NCBI GenBank assembly: GCA_965237595.1
Contig: CBDEFY010000006.1
Span: forward strand, 248,001 to 312,000
Length of the DNA: 64,000 nucleotides
Origin: UBA9611 sp965237595
GTDB lineage: Bacteria; Chloroflexota; Dehalococcoidia; Lucifugimonadales; UBA3495
Direction: 5' to 3'
In this document: positions 52,026-60,923 of the stretch, in pieces
Position numbering within the stretch: position 1 is the first letter of the stretch
How the letters are laid out: each line of letters opens with the position of its first letter
Notes under the pieces: generated by a model
Told to the model about the DNA's origin: nothing
Database searches by the model: none
The model's input: only the letters and a program-made list of their open reading frames with translations
Position numbers and translations under genes: made by a program

Positions 52026-52440
52026 ATTCTTCTCCTTAATATATAAGTTTTACGGGCTGCTACGAGTTGCCAAGAGATGTTTAACTATGGTCCCGGCCAT
52101 ATGAATCAATGCCGATTATAAGGCAGCTAAATTGACATTGCCTAGTCCTGCATCTAAGCCTGACTGGGAACTCTTACATTGCTGGAACTTCACACTAACG
52201 AATTGGAAGAAATCGAGCGGACAATAGCTGCCAGTGGATGGGCTGTTTTTTTGATCAAGGAATCAGAGATTCTCGAAGCCGATAACAACATCAGGAAAAT
52301 CGATAATTTGATGGTTGAAGAATGTCAGCTCCCGTCGTTGGATCGCCAGACTAGTAGCTGATTCGGAGACCGGCCCAAACCCAAATTACTCCGGCTCAAT
52401 AACACGGCCCGGGCCGGTCTGGTTCACATTACTCAGGCCG
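52026..52440. other. 415-base gap, one weak small frame
   Basis: The only frame of note is 52179-52361 on the plus strand (60 residues, TTG start, ELHTNELEEIERTIAASGWAVF...). It has a charged helical look but no recognisable family and no ribosome site I trust. The region is AT-richer than the surroundings and probably belongs to the icd island. The frame 52315-52440 preceding the hydrolase is not coding. Confidence 0.4.
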
Positions 52441-53379
52441 ATGGAGAAGATCCAGTTGCGGACGATGTCGAGATGGCGGTCAGTGCGACTGACGGCAACC
52501 GGTGGGTTGGTAATCATCGTGATTATCTACGGCCTGATTTCGTTCCTGTTCGCCCAGGGAGTCACCAAGGCTGACCGGGACCCCCAGGAAGACCATCCCT
52601 CCAATTACGGCCTGGTGTTTGAAGACGTGGAGTTTCCGTCCCGGCGCGGCGACATCATGCTGAGCGGTTGGTATCTGCCGGGAGAGGCTTCAAGCCCCCA
52701 TCTGATTTTCGTCCACGGCATCGGCAGTGTCCGCTCCGGGGACAATGCAGTGGAGTTGGCGGCTCGCCTGGTGGAACAGGGGTACAACGCATTGATGTTC
52801 GACCTGCGGGGCCACGGTTCGTCCCAGGGCGACAAGGTCTCTGGCGGTTATTTCGAGCGGTGGGACGTCTTGGGCGCTTTCGACTATCTGTTGGAACGGG
52901 GCGTTGACCCCGGCCGCACCGGTCAAATCGGTTTAATCGGGTTCTCCATGGGGGCGGCGACGTCAATCCTGGCGGCGGCTGAGGAGCCAGGGATCACCGC
53001 CTTGGTGGCGGACAGTCCCTACGCCGAAGCCTCGGACCTGATCGCCCGGGAATCGGCCCGGAAGACACCCTTTCCCCGGTGGCTGATTCCGATATTCATC
53101 CCCTCCGCCAAGCTGATGGCCAAGGGTATCTACGGGATAGACATCGGAGAGCTTGTGCCGGAGCGGGCTGTTGCTCTTTTGAGGTATCCCATCTTGGTGA
53201 TTCACGGCACGGGGGACCAGCGGATCCCCTGGGAACAAGGTCAGCGGGTTGCCAGGGCGGCGGAAGAGGGCAGCTTCCTTTGGCTGGCGCCCGATGTGGA
53301 CCACGTAGACGCCTTTCTGACCTACCCGGACGAATATGTGGACCGGGTGGTGGAGTATTTCGGCTCCCGGTTCAGGTAG
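52441..53379 (+). CDS. Membrane-anchored alpha/beta hydrolase
   Basis: A 312-residue protein with one N-terminal membrane helix (LTATGGLVIIVIIYGLISFLFA) and a serine-hydrolase domain facing outward: PHLIFVHGIGSVRSGDN, FDLRGHGSSQGD, nucleophile elbow IGFSMGAATS, acid VIHGTGDQRIPWEQG and His in PDVDHVDAF. The triad is complete. It resembles the BEM46/FrsA-like group of unknown substrate. ATG 52441 or 52465 may be the start. Confidence 0.85.
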   Translation: MEKIQLRTMSRWRSVRLTATGGLVIIVIIYGLISFLFAQGVTKADRDPQEDHPSNYGLVFEDVEFPSRRGDIMLSGWYLPGEASSPHLIFVHGIGSVRSGDNAVELAARLVEQGYNALMFDLRGHGSSQGDKVSGGYFERWDVLGAFDYLLERGVDPGRTGQIGLIGFSMGAATSILAAAEEPGITALVADSPYAEASDLIARESARKTPFPRWLIPIFIPSAKLMAKGIYGIDIGELVPERAVALLRYPILVIHGTGDQRIPWEQGQRVARAAEEGSFLWLAPDVDHVDAFLTYPDEYVDRVVEYFGSRFR

Positions 53380-53412
53380 GGCCGCAGCTCTCAGCTGTCA
53401 GCAATCAGCTAT

Positions 53413-54342
53413 TTAACCGGGCCGGAGGCGGTAATGCCGGTCCAGTTCTGAGGCATACCTGCGCCCCAGAGTGTTCCTATTTTCATCCAACCATCGGCTC
53501 AAACTCGCCTGCCCGGCGGGTGGGTCGCCGGAAACCAGAAGCCCCGCCATCAATCCGTCAATCTCGGCTCGGGTCAGCACCACATCCCTGACCACGTAAC
53601 CGGCCATCCGGGAAAGGAAAAGCGCCAGACTAGCTGGAAGGTGGGCAATCTTCGCCTTGCTCCCGACACTTCCCGCAATGAGCCGGATTAGTTGCTCGTA
53701 GGTATACACTTCGGGGCCAACGCAATCCTGGATAGTGTTTTCGCCTCGTCCAGCGGCGGCGACCGCCGCTTCGGCTACATCCTCGACGTGCACCGGCTGG
53801 ACGGAATAATCCCCCTTGCCGGGGACCGCGAATAAAGGAAATTTCCTCAGGAACCAGGCGATATTGTTAATCAGGACGTCTTCGGCCCCGAATATCAACG
53901 TGGGCCGGATGATGTTGTAGGCCAAACCTGAGCTGATGATGGCCTCTTCCACCAACGCCTTGCCTTTGAAGTAAGCGAGCGGCGAATCAGGAGAGGGATT
54001 CGTGATGCTTATGTGAACAATCCGCTGGACCCCTGCTTGAATCGCCGCGTTAACTAATATCCTGGTGTTCTCGACCGCTGCCTCGAAGGTCACAGCCCCA
54101 CGGGGAAAGCGGATCCAGTAAGTGTTGTACAGCGTGGTTGCCCCACTGAGGATTTGAGCCAACCCATCGGGGTCATCGAAGTCCAACGGGTACGCCTTTA
54201 CTTGGTCCCCGAAGGGGCTCGCGCGTCCGGGATGGCCGGTTATGGTGCGGACCTCGTGCCCAGTGGACAGCAGTTTCCGGGCAATGTATTTTCCCGTGTA
54301 CCCGAAGGCGCCGGTGACAACGTTCAGGTCAGAATTGGCCAA
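53413..54342 (-). CDS. Atypical SDR / NAD(P)-binding protein (NDUFA9/NmrA-like)
   Basis: A 309-residue protein with the dinucleotide fold start NVVTGAFGYTGKYIARKLLSTGHEVRTIT, then FEAAVENTRILVNAAIQAGVQRIVHIS and a GKALVEEAIISSGLAYNIIRPTLIFG segment where the usual YxxxK is YFKGKALVEE-like. It ends in a C-terminal QPVHVEDVAEAAVAA. These features fit atypical SDR proteins close to NDUFA9. Role unknown. It ends 33 bases after the convergent hydrolase and lies 22 bases downstream of the DUF255 gene. Confidence 0.85.
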   Translation of the reverse strand: MANSDLNVVTGAFGYTGKYIARKLLSTGHEVRTITGHPGRASPFGDQVKAYPLDFDDPDGLAQILSGATTLYNTYWIRFPRGAVTFEAAVENTRILVNAAIQAGVQRIVHISITNPSPDSPLAYFKGKALVEEAIISSGLAYNIIRPTLIFGAEDVLINNIAWFLRKFPLFAVPGKGDYSVQPVHVEDVAEAAVAAAGRGENTIQDCVGPEVYTYEQLIRLIAGSVGSKAKIAHLPASLALFLSRMAGYVVRDVVLTRAEIDGLMAGLLVSGDPPAGQASLSRWLDENRNTLGRRYASELDRHYRLRPG

Positions 54343-54364
54343 TGCGAACTCTCTGTTCCGGCCC

Positions 54365-56422
54365 CTATTCCGCCAACTGCACGGCCAGGTCCTCAGGCGT
54401 GGTCACCGGCAGTTGGCAGGCGTAGTTCTGGCAGACGTAGGCCGTGGGCTGGCCGTCGATCATGCCGCGGCCCTCCAGCAGGGGCAGGCCGTGGTCCCCG
54501 GCGGTATCGGGGTTTTGGGCGTCGTCGGCGCCCACCAAGACCTTGTTCGGATGGAACCCGGCGTAGACCGTTTTCAACAGCGCGGCGGTGGCCGGGTCGT
54601 CGCGGGGGCCGATGATGACAACCTCTTTGGGCGAGGACACGTAGAAGTCCAAGGCCGCCAGCCAATGCCCGGTGCCGGCCGGGGCACGGCCCATCAACTC
54701 GTGCAGGGTGCGCAGCGGGGTGGCGGCTTTCAGCCGGTACTCTTCGTGGCCGGTGATAACCGCCAGCTTGAGGAGCAGGTCAGTGGCCACCGAGCCGCCG
54801 CAGGGCTGGGCGTTGTCCAAAACGTCCCTGGGCCGGACCACCAACCGGTCATGTTCGGCGCTGGTGTCGTAGAAGCCGCCAATTTCGTCGTCCCAGAACA
54901 GCTCGATCATACGGTCAGCCAAGCTGGTTGATTCAGTGAGCCACTTCCGGTCGAAGGTCGCCTCGTAGAGAGCCAGGAGACCGTCGGCCACGAAGGAGTA
55001 GTCTTCCAGGTAGCCGGGTAGCTTGGCCTGACCCTTGCGGTAGGTGCGCAGTAGGCCGCCGTCGACGCGCATGGTTCCCAGCAAAAAGCTGGCGTTCTTG
55101 ATTGCGGCGTCCAGGTAGTCCTGGCGGTCCAGTGCGGCGCCGGCTTCGGCGAAACCGCGGAGCATCATCCCGTTCCAGGACGCCAACACCTTGTCGTCCA
55201 GCAACGGGTGCACCCGTTTCTCCCGCTCCTCCAATAACAACCTCTTGCCCCGTTGGACGGCCTCCACCAGTCCTTCCAGAGAGAGGCCGTGCTGCTGGGC
55301 ATATTCGGTAGCCTTTTGGGAGATGTTTAGAATGTTCCGGCCCTCGAAATTACCGGCCTCGGTGACCCCAAAGAACCCGTTGAAGATTGCGGCCTCTTCG
55401 GCCCCCAACACTTCCTCAATCTCGGCGGAGGTCCAGACGAAGAATTTGCCCTCCTCACCCTCGCTGTCGGCGTCGGTGGCGGAGTAGAAGCCACCCTCCG
55501 GGCCGGTCATCTCCCGGAGGATGTAGTCCAGGGTCTCCTCGGCGATGCGGCGGTACATGCCCCGGCCCGCGGCCAGGTGGGCGTGGAGATAGAGACGGGA
55601 CAGCAGGGCATTGTCGTAGAGCATCTTTTCGAAGTGGGGCACCAGCCAGTAGGCATCGGTGGAATAGCGGGCGAAGCCGCCGGCTATCTGGTCGTAGATG
55701 CCTCCTCGGGCCATCTTTTCCAGGGTCAGGTCCACCATCTCCAATGCCCGGTCGTTATAGCCGTGGTGGTAATAACGGAGCAGGACCTCCAGGTTCATGG
55801 CCTGGGGAAACTTGGGCGCGGTGCCGGTGCCGCCGTTCTGGTAGTCGAAGTTGGTGGCCAGCACCGAATACGCCCGATGGAGGATTTCCACCGTCAGCGG
55901 CGAGTCGGCCTTGGGCATCTGGCCGGTCCGGCCCATCTGGGCGGTGAGCTGCGAAGTGACCCGGTCAATCTCGTCCCGGCTGTTGTGATAAGAATTGGCC
56001 ACCGACTCCAAGAGCCGGGGGAATCCAGGCATGTTGAACCGGTCCACCGGCGGGAAATAGGTGCCGCCGTAGAAGGGGCGTCCATCGGGGGTGAGAAACA
56101 CGGTCATGGGCCAACCGCCGCTGCCGGTGAGCATCTGCACCGCCTCCATGTAGACGGCGTCCAAGTCGGGCCGTTCCTCCCGGTCCACCTTGATACTGAT
56201 GAAGTGCTCGTTCATCAACTGGGCGGTGGCCTCATTCTCGAAGGACTCCCCCTCCATGACGTGGCACCAGTGGCAGGCGGAGTAGCCGATGCTGAGCAGG
56301 ATGGGCTTGTCTTCGTCCTTGGCCCGTTGCAGCGCCTCCTCGCCCCACGGGTACCAGTCCACGGGGTTATCGGCGTGCTGCAGAAGATAGGGGCTGGTCT
56401 CGTTAATCAGCCGATTGGGCAT
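54365..56422 (-). CDS. Thioredoxin-domain / DUF255 protein (YyaL/spermatogenesis-associated 20-like)
   Basis: A 685-residue protein: an N-terminal DUF255 thioredoxin-like domain (NRLINETSPYLLQHADNPVDWYPWGEEAL, SACHWCHVMEGESFEN, VDREERPDLDAVYM, GSGGWPMTVFLTPDGRPFYGGTYFPP) and a C-terminal (alpha/alpha)6-barrel like N-acylglucosamine epimerases (WNGMMLRGFAEAGAAL). The CxxC (CHWC) is kept. The family is widespread and its activity unsettled. Full length. Confidence 0.92.
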   Translation of the reverse strand: MPNRLINETSPYLLQHADNPVDWYPWGEEALQRAKDEDKPILLSIGYSACHWCHVMEGESFENEATAQLMNEHFISIKVDREERPDLDAVYMEAVQMLTGSGGWPMTVFLTPDGRPFYGGTYFPPVDRFNMPGFPRLLESVANSYHNSRDEIDRVTSQLTAQMGRTGQMPKADSPLTVEILHRAYSVLATNFDYQNGGTGTAPKFPQAMNLEVLLRYYHHGYNDRALEMVDLTLEKMARGGIYDQIAGGFARYSTDAYWLVPHFEKMLYDNALLSRLYLHAHLAAGRGMYRRIAEETLDYILREMTGPEGGFYSATDADSEGEEGKFFVWTSAEIEEVLGAEEAAIFNGFFGVTEAGNFEGRNILNISQKATEYAQQHGLSLEGLVEAVQRGKRLLLEEREKRVHPLLDDKVLASWNGMMLRGFAEAGAALDRQDYLDAAIKNASFLLGTMRVDGGLLRTYRKGQAKLPGYLEDYSFVADGLLALYEATFDRKWLTESTSLADRMIELFWDDEIGGFYDTSAEHDRLVVRPRDVLDNAQPCGGSVATDLLLKLAVITGHEEYRLKAATPLRTLHELMGRAPAGTGHWLAALDFYVSSPKEVVIIGPRDDPATAALLKTVYAGFHPNKVLVGADDAQNPDTAGDHGLPLLEGRGMIDGQPTAYVCQNYACQLPVTTPEDLAVQLAE

Positions 56423-56563
56423 GAGGCACCTTTATGAAAATCCGCGTATGGCGGAGAAGATTCTGACGCCTATTGTCAGTTAATATGCTAAAGAAATCCA
56501 GGGCCTTGACTTGCTGTGCTTGTTATGTTGCCAATAGGCATACAACGTGCTAATTTTTAGACA

Positions 56564-56833
56564 GTGAAATATTTCGCCTGGAGCGCCGATAAAAACGAAT
56601 CTCTGAAGAGGGAACGAAGAGTCTCGTTCGAAGACGTAATTTCCCATATCGAGCGTGGTAATTTGATCGACATCCTGGAACACCCCAATCAGCGGCGTTA
56701 TCCAGGCCAGCGTATATTTGTGGTAGGTATTGGCGGCTACGCGTACTTGGTTCCATTTGCAGAGAGTGAAACCGAGGTTTTCTTGAAAACGATTATTCCC
56801 AGTCGCAAGGCAACTGATACGTACCTGAGGTAG
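56564..56833 (+). CDS. BrnT-like putative toxin
   Basis: An 89-residue protein starting with GTG: YFAWSADKNESLKRERRVSFEDVISHIERGNLIDIL, then RIFVVGIGGYAYLVPF and the tail LKTIIPSRKATDTYL. The layout (start with W/K, 'vSFEdv', final 'PSRkAt..Yl') is like BrnT-type RelE-fold toxins, RNases that stop translation. The next gene, 10 bases on, is a CopG-like antitoxin. Toxin-first order is usual for this type. Confidence 0.7.
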   Translation: MKYFAWSADKNESLKRERRVSFEDVISHIERGNLIDILEHPNQRRYPGQRIFVVGIGGYAYLVPFAESETEVFLKTIIPSRKATDTYLR

Positions 56834-56843
56834 AGGGAAGATT

Positions 56844-57119
56844 ATGGTTAGGCTGGATGGAGAAGAAAAGGAATTGCTGGAGTCCTTCGACCGGGATGAG
56901 TGGAATCCGGTAAACGAAAAGGAATCAGAGGCGGAGCGGTACCGCGAGTACGCTCGAGCCACGTTCAAAAAGGACATGCGGGTCAATATCCGCATCTCAA
57001 AAAAAGACCTGGAGGCGCTACAAACTCGTGCCTTGGAAGAGGGGATTCCTTACCAGACCTTGATTGGAAGTGTCCTGCACAAATACGTTGACGGCCGGCT
57101 GGTGGAGAAAGGCCGGTGA
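56844..57119 (+). CDS. CopG/RHH-like putative antitoxin
   Basis: A 91-residue protein with an acidic N-terminal half and a C-terminal ribbon-helix-helix: MRVNIRISKKDLEALQTRALEEGIPYQTLIGSVLHKYVDGRL. It should neutralise the upstream BrnT-like protein and repress the pair. GGGAAGATT lies before the ATG. Reading frame and composition are consistent with its neighbour. Confidence 0.75.
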   Translation: MVRLDGEEKELLESFDRDEWNPVNEKESEAERYREYARATFKKDMRVNIRISKKDLEALQTRALEEGIPYQTLIGSVLHKYVDGRLVEKGR

Positions 57120-57173
57120 AAATTGTCGGCTGCGCCGAACGTCCGATAACCCTGGCTGAGAATGCTACGTAGC

Positions 57174-58937
57174 CTACCCCTTCGGCACCTCTGCTTCCTC
57201 GCCCAGGTGGGCCAAGAAGCTGTCCAGGGGCATGGCGCCCAGGTCTTCGCTGTCCCGGTGGCGCACGGACACGGCCCCGGCTTCCAGTTCCCGGTCGCCC
57301 ACCACCAGCATGTAGGGCACCTTTCGCAGTTGGGCGGTGCGGATCTTCTGGTTCATCCGCTCGTTCCGGGTGTCCACCTCGGCGCGGAATCCCGCAGCCT
57401 CCAGGCTGGCCAACACCGATTCGCAGTATTCGACGTGCCGGTCGGCGATGGGTATCACCACGGCCTGCACCGGGGCCAGCCACAGCGGGAACGCGCCGCC
57501 GTAATGCTCGATAAGCACGCCTAGGAACCGTTCCATAGAGCCCAGGATAGCCCGGTGGACCATGTAGGGCTGACTGCGGCCCCCCTCGGCGTCCTGATAG
57601 GTCAGGTCGAACCTTTGGGGCAGGTTGAAGTCGAACTGCACAGTGGTGCACTGCCAGGCGCGGCCTAGGGCGTCGGTGATGTTGATGTCAATCTTAGGGC
57701 CGTAGAACGCGCCGCCGCCTTCGTCGACGGTGAAAGGAAGCCTCCGTTTTTCCAGAGCACCCTGCAGCGACTGTGTGGCATGGTCCCACATCTCCGGGTC
57801 GCCCACGTATTTCTCGGGCCGTGTGGAGAGGGCGATGGAGTAGTCGGAGAACCCGAAGGCGTCCAGGAGCTCGAAGGTTAGCTCCAGGACCCCGCCTATT
57901 TCGTCTTCGACTTGGTCCGGGGTGCAGAAGATATGGGCGTCGTCCTGGGTGAAGCCCCGTACCCGCATCAATCCGTGCAAGACCCCGCTCCGTTCGTAGC
58001 GGTAAACGGTGCCCAACTCAGCGAAGCGCAAGGGCAGCTCTCGGTAACTGTGCAGCGCCGATTGATAGATTGCGATATGGAAGGGGCAGTTCATGGGCTT
58101 CAGGAAGTATTCCTGATTGTCCACTTCCACGGGGGCGTACATGCTGTCCCGGTAGAAGTCCAAGTGGCCACTGGTCTCCCACAGTTGGGCCCGGCCGATG
58201 TGGGGCGAGTAGACGATGTCGTATCCCAGCCGGTAGTGGAGGTCCTTCCAGTAGTCCTCGATGATGGACCGTATCCGGCCCCCCTTGGGGTGCCAGACGA
58301 TGAGACCCGGGCCAATCTCTTCGTGGACGCTGAATAGCCCCAACTGGCGGCCCAGCGTCCGGTGGTCCCGTCGCTCGGCTTCCTCCAACCGCTCTAGGTG
58401 CTCCGTCAACTCGGCCTCGGATTCAAAGGCCGTGCCGTAGATGCGTTGGAGCATGGGGCGTTTTTCGTCGCCCCGCCAATAGGCGCCCGCCACGCTGAGC
58501 AGCTTCATGGCCGGGATGCCCGACGTGCCCTCCACATGGGGGCCCTGACACAGGTCCACAAACCCGTCGTGCCGGTAGATGGATATAATTGCGTCGTCGG
58601 GCAGACCCTCAATCAGCTCCAGCTTGTAGGGCTGGTCGGCGAACATTTTCTGAGCGTCCGCGCGGCTGAGTTCCTCGCGCTCAAAGGGGAAACCGCCGCT
58701 GATGGTCTCTCTCATCGAATTTTCAATCTCTTCCAGGTCCTCCGGGGTGAACGGCCGGGAGACGTCGAAGTCGTAGTAAAACCCGTCTTGGGTGGGCGGG
58801 CCGATGCCCATCTTGGCTTCGGGGAACAGTTTTATGACGGCGTCGGCCATCACGTGGGCGGCCGAATGACGCATGGCGTGACGGTGGGCTTGGGCCGCGT
58901 CGACGCCAGCGGATTCAAGTGTGCCGTGGTCTAACAT
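57174..58937 (-). CDS. thrS: Threonyl-tRNA synthetase lacking the TGS domain
   Basis: A 587-residue synthetase. It begins directly at the editing domain (HRHAMRHSAAHVMADAVIKLFPEAKMGIGP; HDGFVDLCQGPHVEGTSGI with the HxxxH and CxxxH ligands). The catalytic core follows (FLKPMNCPFHIAIYQS, RFAELGTVYRYERSGVLHGLMRVRGFTQDDAHIF, YMVHRAILGSMERFLGVLIEHYGGAFP), then the anticodon domain. The ~60-residue N-terminal TGS domain of most bacterial ThrRS is missing. AGGTGAG precedes the ATG at 58937; the open frame upstream gives proline-rich nonsense. Confidence 0.93.
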   Translation of the reverse strand: MLDHGTLESAGVDAAQAHRHAMRHSAAHVMADAVIKLFPEAKMGIGPPTQDGFYYDFDVSRPFTPEDLEEIENSMRETISGGFPFEREELSRADAQKMFADQPYKLELIEGLPDDAIISIYRHDGFVDLCQGPHVEGTSGIPAMKLLSVAGAYWRGDEKRPMLQRIYGTAFESEAELTEHLERLEEAERRDHRTLGRQLGLFSVHEEIGPGLIVWHPKGGRIRSIIEDYWKDLHYRLGYDIVYSPHIGRAQLWETSGHLDFYRDSMYAPVEVDNQEYFLKPMNCPFHIAIYQSALHSYRELPLRFAELGTVYRYERSGVLHGLMRVRGFTQDDAHIFCTPDQVEDEIGGVLELTFELLDAFGFSDYSIALSTRPEKYVGDPEMWDHATQSLQGALEKRRLPFTVDEGGGAFYGPKIDINITDALGRAWQCTTVQFDFNLPQRFDLTYQDAEGGRSQPYMVHRAILGSMERFLGVLIEHYGGAFPLWLAPVQAVVIPIADRHVEYCESVLASLEAAGFRAEVDTRNERMNQKIRTAQLRKVPYMLVVGDRELEAGAVSVRHRDSEDLGAMPLDSFLAHLGEEAEVPKG

Positions 58938-59065
58938 CTCACCTACTCGAGGGGTAAATGGATACCGGGAGGACCCGGGCGGCGGCGGATACAGGCGCCC
59001 AGGCACCATTATAGCCTACATAACGTGGCTGATTGCAGTAGAACGAACGGGATTTTTGTCCGCTG

Positions 59066-59161
59066 GCCCGCCAGTTCCAAGAACAGCGCCCGCCATTGCC
59101 GGGCCTTGCCTGCCGGAGGCAGCTAGCCCGCCAGCTCCAAAAACAACGCCCGCCATTGCCG
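59066..59161. repeat. Tandem duplication at the 3' end of plsY
   Basis: Two 36-base units (59066-59101 and 59126-59161, 33 of 36 identical) lie 60 bases apart. They encode the same RQWRALFLELAG codons, in frame with each other. The plsY stop TAG (59123-59125) falls between them. Confidence 0.88.
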
Positions 59162-59743
59162 AGTTTTGATCGAAGAGATTATGTGCTCGCGGACGTTGAC
59201 CATGTACGTCCCGGTAACCAGCCCGGTGAGTAGCAGGCAAAGACCCATCTGTTGAGCGCCCTGTCCGGTGATCCAGAGCAGGATGTTCAACATGATGAAG
59301 CCGAAGGCAGCGCCCAGGACCAAGTTCCGCAGCAGCAACATCACCAAGATGCTGGGACCGGCGGTTATCACGGTTAGCCACGGCACGATGACCAGGGAGA
59401 TCCCAAAGATGGCCGCCGCGCCCTTGCCGCCCCGAAAACCCAGGAACACCGGCCAATTGTGGCCAGCCACCATCAAGGGAGTGGTGATAAATAGGGCCCA
59501 ATCGTCGACACCAACCAAACGGGGCACGGCCACGGCAAGGACACCTTTGGATGTGTCCACCAGCAATACTGTCAGGCCCGCCCATGCGCCCACTTGGCGG
59601 TAGGTGTTCAGGGCCCCCACGTTGCGACTGCCCGATTCCCGGATGTCTTCGCCTTTGGCCAGCCGGACCAAGATGTATCCCGTGGGAACGGACCCCAGCA
59701 CGTACGCGCCTAGGGCCAGAATCATTACTGCAAGAAGTTCCAA
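59123..59743 (-). CDS. plsY: Acyl-phosphate glycerol-3-phosphate acyltransferase
   Basis: A 206-residue polytopic acyltransferase, first acylation in phospholipid synthesis from acyl phosphate. Three loops are kept: GSVPTGYILVRLAKGEDIRESGSRNVGALNTYR (usual GSGNIGATN), DTSKGVLAVAVP and AGHNWPVFLGFRGGKGAA. Because the family's Gly-Asn-Ile-Gly-Ala-Thr reads Arg-Asn-Val-Gly-Ala-Leu, its activity might differ. The C-terminus lies in a duplicated segment. Confidence 0.9.
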   Translation of the reverse strand: MELLAVMILALGAYVLGSVPTGYILVRLAKGEDIRESGSRNVGALNTYRQVGAWAGLTVLLVDTSKGVLAVAVPRLVGVDDWALFITTPLMVAGHNWPVFLGFRGGKGAAAIFGISLVIVPWLTVITAGPSILVMLLLRNLVLGAAFGFIMLNILLWITGQGAQQMGLCLLLTGLVTGTYMVNVREHIISSIKTRQWRALFLELAG

Positions 59744-59984
59744 GTTGAAATCTCCAGTACCGTTAAGGGTGGTCTATCATCAGGATAACCCCTGTACCGT
59801 TGGGGATGTCAATTCAGCCTGAGTTACCACTCAAAACGCTTGTGCCGGAAAACGGGTGTAGCCGGGAAGCGGGTGTCGCTGAGGGTCTGGAGACGGGTTC
59901 ATTGTCCGGCAACCGCCGTTCCCGATATAATTACCGGCACTGGAACACCCAGTGCGGCTCAAAATCACCTGTTGAGGGGATGGC

Positions 59985-60923
59985 ATGGCAACCCAGCAGG
60001 ACCTGGAAGATTTCGTGACCCAAGTAACCTGTCCGGACGACTTCGATGATTTCTGGAGCGGCACCCTGGAGCAATTGTCCCAGATCTCGCTGAAGCCGGT
60101 CATCACCGCCGAAGCGCTGCGCAGCAACGACGACGTTCACGTGTTCAACGTCACCTACCTGAGTCTTGGCGGCCTGGAGATTTCCGCCTGGTACACCCTC
60201 CCAGCCCAAGGAAACGGGCCGTTCCCGGCCATCATCAACTTCCCGGGCTATAAGTCCGAGCCGGCGGTGCGCCGCGACTGGGGCAAGCAGGGGGTCGCCG
60301 TGTTGTCGGTGGCGGTGCGGGGCAAGCTGAAGAGCAGCGCCGAGTTCAACCCCGGTTATCCCGGTCTGCTCACCGCCGGACTGGAGAGCAAAGACACCTA
60401 CGGCTACAAAGGCGTTATCTCGGACTGTGTCCGGGGCGTCGACTTTCTACGCTCCCGCCCAGAGATAGACCCGGAGCGGATCTACGCCTGCGGAAGCAGT
60501 CAGGGCGGCGGGCTGACTTTGATAACTTCGGCCCTGCGTCCGGAGATAAAAGCCGGGGTCTCCGGGTATCCCTTCTTGTGCTGTTTCATCGACGCCATGG
60601 CCATGTTCCGGTCCTATCCTTACGACGAGCTGACCTGTTACGCCAGGGCCTACCCAGAGGAAGAAGAGCGGATGGTGGACACGCTGCGTTACTTCGACGC
60701 CGTGAACTTCGCCCCCAGGGTCAAGTGCCCCATGGTGGTGGGCATCGCCTTGGACGACGAAGTCTGCCCTCCCGAGACCAGCTACGCGGCCTACCGGGCG
60801 TTGACCGGCCACAAAGAACTTTGGCTGTTCCCCAATTCGGGCCACGGGAATGCCCACGATTATCCAGGCCAGGAGAGGGCCTGGCTGGTGGGGCAGATCG
60901 GCCTGGAACCGGAGGTCTCGTGA
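59985..60923 (+). CDS. Acetyl-xylan-esterase-like alpha/beta hydrolase (AXE1 family)
   Basis: A 312-residue hydrolase of the AXE1/cephalosporin-C deacetylase group: CPDDFDDFWSGTLEQL at the start, AWYTLPAQGNGPFPAIINFPGYKSE, the elbow ACGSSQGGGLTL, acid VGIALDDEVCPP and His in NSGHGNAHDYPGQ. The triad is complete, so it should deacetylate sugars or antibiotics. GAGGGG lies 5 bases before the ATG. The next gene, overlapping by 4 bases, is a diverged paralogue without the serine. Confidence 0.88.
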   Translation: MATQQDLEDFVTQVTCPDDFDDFWSGTLEQLSQISLKPVITAEALRSNDDVHVFNVTYLSLGGLEISAWYTLPAQGNGPFPAIINFPGYKSEPAVRRDWGKQGVAVLSVAVRGKLKSSAEFNPGYPGLLTAGLESKDTYGYKGVISDCVRGVDFLRSRPEIDPERIYACGSSQGGGLTLITSALRPEIKAGVSGYPFLCCFIDAMAMFRSYPYDELTCYARAYPEEEERMVDTLRYFDAVNFAPRVKCPMVVGIALDDEVCPPETSYAAYRALTGHKELWLFPNSGHGNAHDYPGQERAWLVGQIGLEPEVS

